DNA of 38,682 bases from Beijerinckiaceae bacterium (GTDB taxonomy: Bacteria; Pseudomonadota; Alphaproteobacteria; Rhizobiales; Beijerinckiaceae): positions 1-38,682 of the forward strand of contig CANBVC010000003.1 of NCBI GenBank assembly GCA_947372795.1, given 5' to 3'. The first letter of the stretch is position 1, and every line of letters starts with the position of its first letter. The notes under the pieces are model-generated. The model ran no database searches. It saw nothing but the letters and a program-made list of their open reading frames with translations, and was not told the origin of the DNA. The position numbers and the translations under genes were made by a program. Below are positions 35,585 to 38,682 of the stretch, piece after piece.

Positions 35585-37171
35585 ATGGCCGTTAGCGCCA
35601 ACAGACTTGAACTCTTGCAGATCGCCGATGCGGTCGCCCGTGAGAAATCGATTCCGCGCGAAACCGTGCTGCAATCGATGGAAGACGCTCTCCAGAAGGC
35701 CGCGCGCTCGCGCTACGGCCAGGAGACCGAGGTGCGCGCCGAGATCAATCCCAAGACCGGCGAGCTGCGCTTCTCGCGCCTTCTGCTCGTGGTCGATCTC
35801 GTCGAGAGCGACGCGACCCAGATCACTCTTGAGGACGCGCGGAAGAAGAACCCGGCCGCGCAGGTCGGCGACTGGATCGCCGAGACCCTGCCGCCCTTCG
35901 AATATGGCCGAATCGCCGCCCAGTCCGCCAAGCAGGTCATCGTGCAGAAGGTGCGCGAGGCTGAGCGCGATCGTCAGTATGACGAATATCGCGACCGCAT
36001 CGGCGAGATCATCAACGGCGTCGTCAAGCGCGTCGAATATGGCAATGTGATCGTGGATCTCGGCCGCGCCGAGGCGATCATCCGCCGCGATGAACTTGTT
36101 CCGCGCGAAATGTTCCGCCCCGGCGATCGCGTGCGCGCCTATGTCTACGACGTACGCCGCGAACAGCGTGGGCCGCAGATCTTCCTGTCGCGCACCCATC
36201 CGCAGTTCATGGCGAAGCTTTTCGCTCAGGAAGTGCCGGAAATCTACGACGGCATCATCGAAGTGAAGTCTGTGGCCCGCGATCCCGGCTCCCGCGCCAA
36301 GATCGCCGTCGTCTCGCGCGATTCCTCCATCGACCCCGTGGGCGCCTGCGTTGGTATGCGTGGCTCGCGCGTGCAGGCCGTGGTGAACGAACTGCAGGGC
36401 GAGAAGATCGACATCATCCCCTGGTCCATCGATGCGGCGACCTTCATCGTCAATGCGCTGCAGCCCGCCGAAGTGGTCAAGGTGGTGCTCGACGAAGACA
36501 GCGCGCGTATTGAAGTTGTGGTTCCCGATGACCAACTGTCTCTTGCGATCGGTCGTCGCGGCCAGAACGTGCGTCTGGCTTCCCAGCTCACCGGCTGGGA
36601 CATCGATATTCTGACGGAGGCCGAGGAATCGGGCCGTCGTCAGAAGGAATTCCAGGAGCGCACCACGATCTTCATGGCGGCGCTCGACGTCGACGAGGTC
36701 GTCGGCCAGTTGCTGGCGTCCGAAGGATTCCGCACGGTCGAGGAGCTTGCTTACGTCGATGTGGCGGAACTCGCCAGCATCGAGGGCTTCGACGAAGAGA
36801 CCGCCGAGGAGATCCAGAACCGCGCCCGCGACCACATTGCGCGCATCGAGGCCGAGCTTGACGAACGCCGTCTGGCTCTGGGCGTCGCAGATGAGCTCAA
36901 GGAAGTGGAAGGCGTCACCCTGCCGATGCTCGTGAAGTTCGGCGAGAATGATGTGAAGACCATCGAGGATCTTGCTGGCTGCGCCACTGACGACCTCACC
37001 GGATGGACCGAGCGCAAGGATGGCGAGTCTGTCAAGCAGGCTGGTTTCCTTGATGGCATTGAAATCTCCCGCGAGGACGCGGAGGCGCTCATCATGGCGG
37101 CTCGCGTGAAGGCGGGCTGGATCGAGGCTTCTGTTCCTGAGGCGGAACCAGAAGAAGCGCCCGAGGCTTGA
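35585..37171 (+). CDS. nusA: Transcription termination/antitermination protein NusA
   Basis: [113 protein letters not shown]. Confidence 0.98.
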   Translation: MAVSANRLELLQIADAVAREKSIPRETVLQSMEDALQKAARSRYGQETEVRAEINPKTGELRFSRLLLVVDLVESDATQITLEDARKKNPAAQVGDWIAETLPPFEYGRIAAQSAKQVIVQKVREAERDRQYDEYRDRIGEIINGVVKRVEYGNVIVDLGRAEAIIRRDELVPREMFRPGDRVRAYVYDVRREQRGPQIFLSRTHPQFMAKLFAQEVPEIYDGIIEVKSVARDPGSRAKIAVVSRDSSIDPVGACVGMRGSRVQAVVNELQGEKIDIIPWSIDAATFIVNALQPAEVVKVVLDEDSARIEVVVPDDQLSLAIGRRGQNVRLASQLTGWDIDILTEAEESGRRQKEFQERTTIFMAALDVDEVVGQLLASEGFRTVEELAYVDVAELASIEGFDEETAEEIQNRARDHIARIEAELDERRLALGVADELKEVEGVTLPMLVKFGENDVKTIEDLAGCATDDLTGWTERKDGESVKQAGFLDGIEISREDAEALIMAARVKAGWIEASVPEAEPEEAPEA

Positions 37172-37172
37172 A

Positions 37173-37913
37173 ATGGATCTGGTCGAGCTGACCGATGCGG
37201 AACTGGACGAGAACGGACCTGAGCGGACCTGTATCGTCACCCGCGTCAAGGGATCGCCCGACCAGATGATTCGCTTCGTCGCCGCCCCCGACGGGACGGT
37301 GACGCCAGACCTTAAGCGCCGGCTTCCGGGCCGTGGCGTCTGGGTCACAGCGACAGCCAAGGCTGTCGCTGAAGCGGTGAAGAAAGGGTCCTTCGCGCGC
37401 GGGTTGCGGGCGAAGGTGACTGTCTCCCCGGCGCTTGCCGAGGAGGTCGAGGCCCTTCTGGAGCGTGATGCGCTTCAATATTTGTCCATCGTCAACAAGA
37501 CGGGACTGGTGGTTACAGGCTTCGCCAAGGTGGAGAAGCTCGTTGCAGGCGACGCGAAGATCGCGGGCATGGTCCACGCTGTCGACGCCGGCGACGATGG
37601 GGTACGCAAGATGGGTCAGGTGCTGTCGCGTCGTTATGGCGAGGCTGCGGCCGCGGTCCCAAGGGCTATTCTGTTCGTTTCGAGCCAAATGGATTTGGCA
37701 TTGGGGCGGGCAAATGTGATACATGCAGCGCTGAGGACCGGCCCTGCTGCGGAAGCATTCTTTTCGCGCACCCGGCGGCTGTCCCTCTACAGGGGTGCGG
37801 CCGAGCCGGGTCTGGCGGTGGATGTTGAAGATAAACAAGGCGTTGGGTCTGAATCTGATCCAGCAGTGAACGACGTGGCGAACGGGCTCGGCCCTGGGAT
37901 CCGAAACGAATGA
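37173..37913 (+). CDS. YlxR (DUF448)-type RNA-binding protein with L7Ae-like C-terminal domain
   Basis: [45 protein letters not shown]; located between nusA and infB. Confidence 0.92.
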   Translation: MDLVELTDAELDENGPERTCIVTRVKGSPDQMIRFVAAPDGTVTPDLKRRLPGRGVWVTATAKAVAEAVKKGSFARGLRAKVTVSPALAEEVEALLERDALQYLSIVNKTGLVVTGFAKVEKLVAGDAKIAGMVHAVDAGDDGVRKMGQVLSRRYGEAAAAVPRAILFVSSQMDLALGRANVIHAALRTGPAAEAFFSRTRRLSLYRGAAEPGLAVDVEDKQGVGSESDPAVNDVANGLGPGIRNE

Positions 37914-38682
37914 GTGAAACGAAGAATTCCGGCGACAAGACCCTGACGGTCGCTCCGAAGACACTGTCCCTGAAGCGGCCGGTCGAGCAGGGCGTCGTGC
38001 GTCAGAGCTTCTCCCATGGCCGCACGAAGGCGGTCGTGGTTGAGACCGTGAAGCGTCGCACCATCGGTCCAGCCGCAGCGCCAGCCGCGGCCGCCAAGGC
38101 TCCGGCGGCGCAAGCCGCGCCGCCGCCAGCTCCTGTCGCTGCGCCTCCAGTTGCTGAGGCCCCTGCTGTTGTGGCGCCTGCCGTTGTGGCGCCCGCCCCG
38201 GCTCCCGTCGCCCCGCCTCCGCCTGCAGCGCCTGAGCCCGCACCCGTTCCTGTGGCTGCGGCTCCCGTCGCCGCTGCGGCTCCGGCCCCAGTTGCGCCGC
38301 CTGTTCAGGCCGCAGCGCCTACCCCTGCGCCAGCCGCTCCCCGCCCGGCGGTTGCGGCCGCTGCTGCGCCCAAGCCTGTCGCGGCCAAGCCCGCCGCAGC
38401 GCCTGCCGCCGCCAAACCCGCCGCCGCTCCGGCGCCGCGTGGGCCCACGGTCGCGCCGCGCGGTCCTACGCCGCCGCGTGGACCCCAATCCGCTCGCCCC
38501 ACAGCTCCCGGCCGTACTCCTGGCGGCATGGTGCTGCGCACTTTGACCGACGCCGAGCGTGAAGCTCGCGAGCGCGCCCTTGTGGACGCTCGCGGCCGCG
38601 AGGAAGAGGATCGTCGCCGCGCCGCGATCGACGCCATCGCGCGCGCCGAGCGTGAAGCCCGCGAGAAAATCGAGCGTGAGGC
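37910..38682 (+). CDS. infB: Translation initiation factor IF-2, N-terminal part, truncated by window edge
   Basis: ATG 37910 overlaps the upstream [57 protein letters not shown]... followed by an Ala/Pro-rich linker and [22 protein letters not shown]. Open to window end, so missing from the ORF track. Confidence 0.95.
   Translation, partial: MSETKNSGDKTLTVAPKTLSLKRPVEQGVVRQSFSHGRTKAVVVETVKRRTIGPAAAPAAAAKAPAAQAAPPPAPVAAPPVAEAPAVVAPAVVAPAPAPVAPPPPAAPEPAPVPVAAAPVAAAAPAPVAPPVQAAAPTPAPAAPRPAVAAAAAPKPVAAKPAAAPAAAKPAAAPAPRGPTVAPRGPTPPRGPQSARPTAPGRTPGGMVLRTLTDAEREARERALVDARGREEEDRRRAAIDAIARAEREAREKIERE
38080..38520 (+). repeat. Low-complexity Ala/Pro-coding region in infB
   Basis: Repeated gcgcc/gccgct-rich codons; local tandem gttgtggcgcc units ([14 protein letters not shown]). 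Confidence 0.75.

Noticed and set aside
35531-37360. 609-aa minus-strand ORF opposite nusA
   Set aside because: Lies wholly antisense to nusA; product is a typical high-GC mirror translation (His/Asp/Leu/Arg rich) without domains. GC-biased third positions explain the lack of stops.
37092-38488. Minus-strand ORFs (383 aa, 233 aa) opposite ylxR/infB
   Set aside because: Arise from the low-complexity Ala/Pro-coding infB region; composition RRRGG/Gly-Arg, not protein-like.
1-38682. tRNA genes, rRNA genes, transposases, integrases, prophage genes
   Set aside because: None recognised in intergenic regions or ORF products; a covariance or HMM scan (tRNAscan-SE, Infernal) would be needed to exclude small RNAs fully.

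Overview
High-GC alphaproteobacterial (Rhizobiales-like) chromosomal segment of about 38.7 kb. All calls come from reading the sequence; no homology search was run. Core blocks: lepA; a DEAD-box RNA helicase; a compact Mla lipid-transport operon (mlaF-E-D-A-C-B) followed by an uncharacterised exported protein; infC; and the 5' part of the rimP-nusA-ylxR-infB operon, which runs off the right edge. Accessory and catabolic blocks: the 3' end of a C5-cytosine methyltransferase with vsr at the left edge; an IclR/VOC/alpha-beta hydrolase/FAD monooxygenase block; a VOC/FAH/TTT-SBP/flavoprotein/2[4Fe-4S] ferredoxin/PPOX block; and an LLM monooxygenase/MFS/MmgE-PrpD/Rieske oxygenase block with two more orphan TTT (Bug-type) binding proteins. 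Best second-look items: (1) infC probably starts at a non-canonical AUU with a well-placed Shine-Dalgarno and a leader hairpin; (2) a strong intrinsic terminator in the rimP leader, in a divergent intergenic region, looks like an attenuator; (3) the helicase leader has a 12-bp hairpin near its predicted 5' end that pairs fully only in the mRNA sense; (4) an unknown periplasmic protein is encoded at the end of the Mla operon; (5) the orphan flavoprotein-ferredoxin pair and three TTT binding proteins lack permeases. No tRNA, rRNA, CRISPR array, transposase or prophage was seen.
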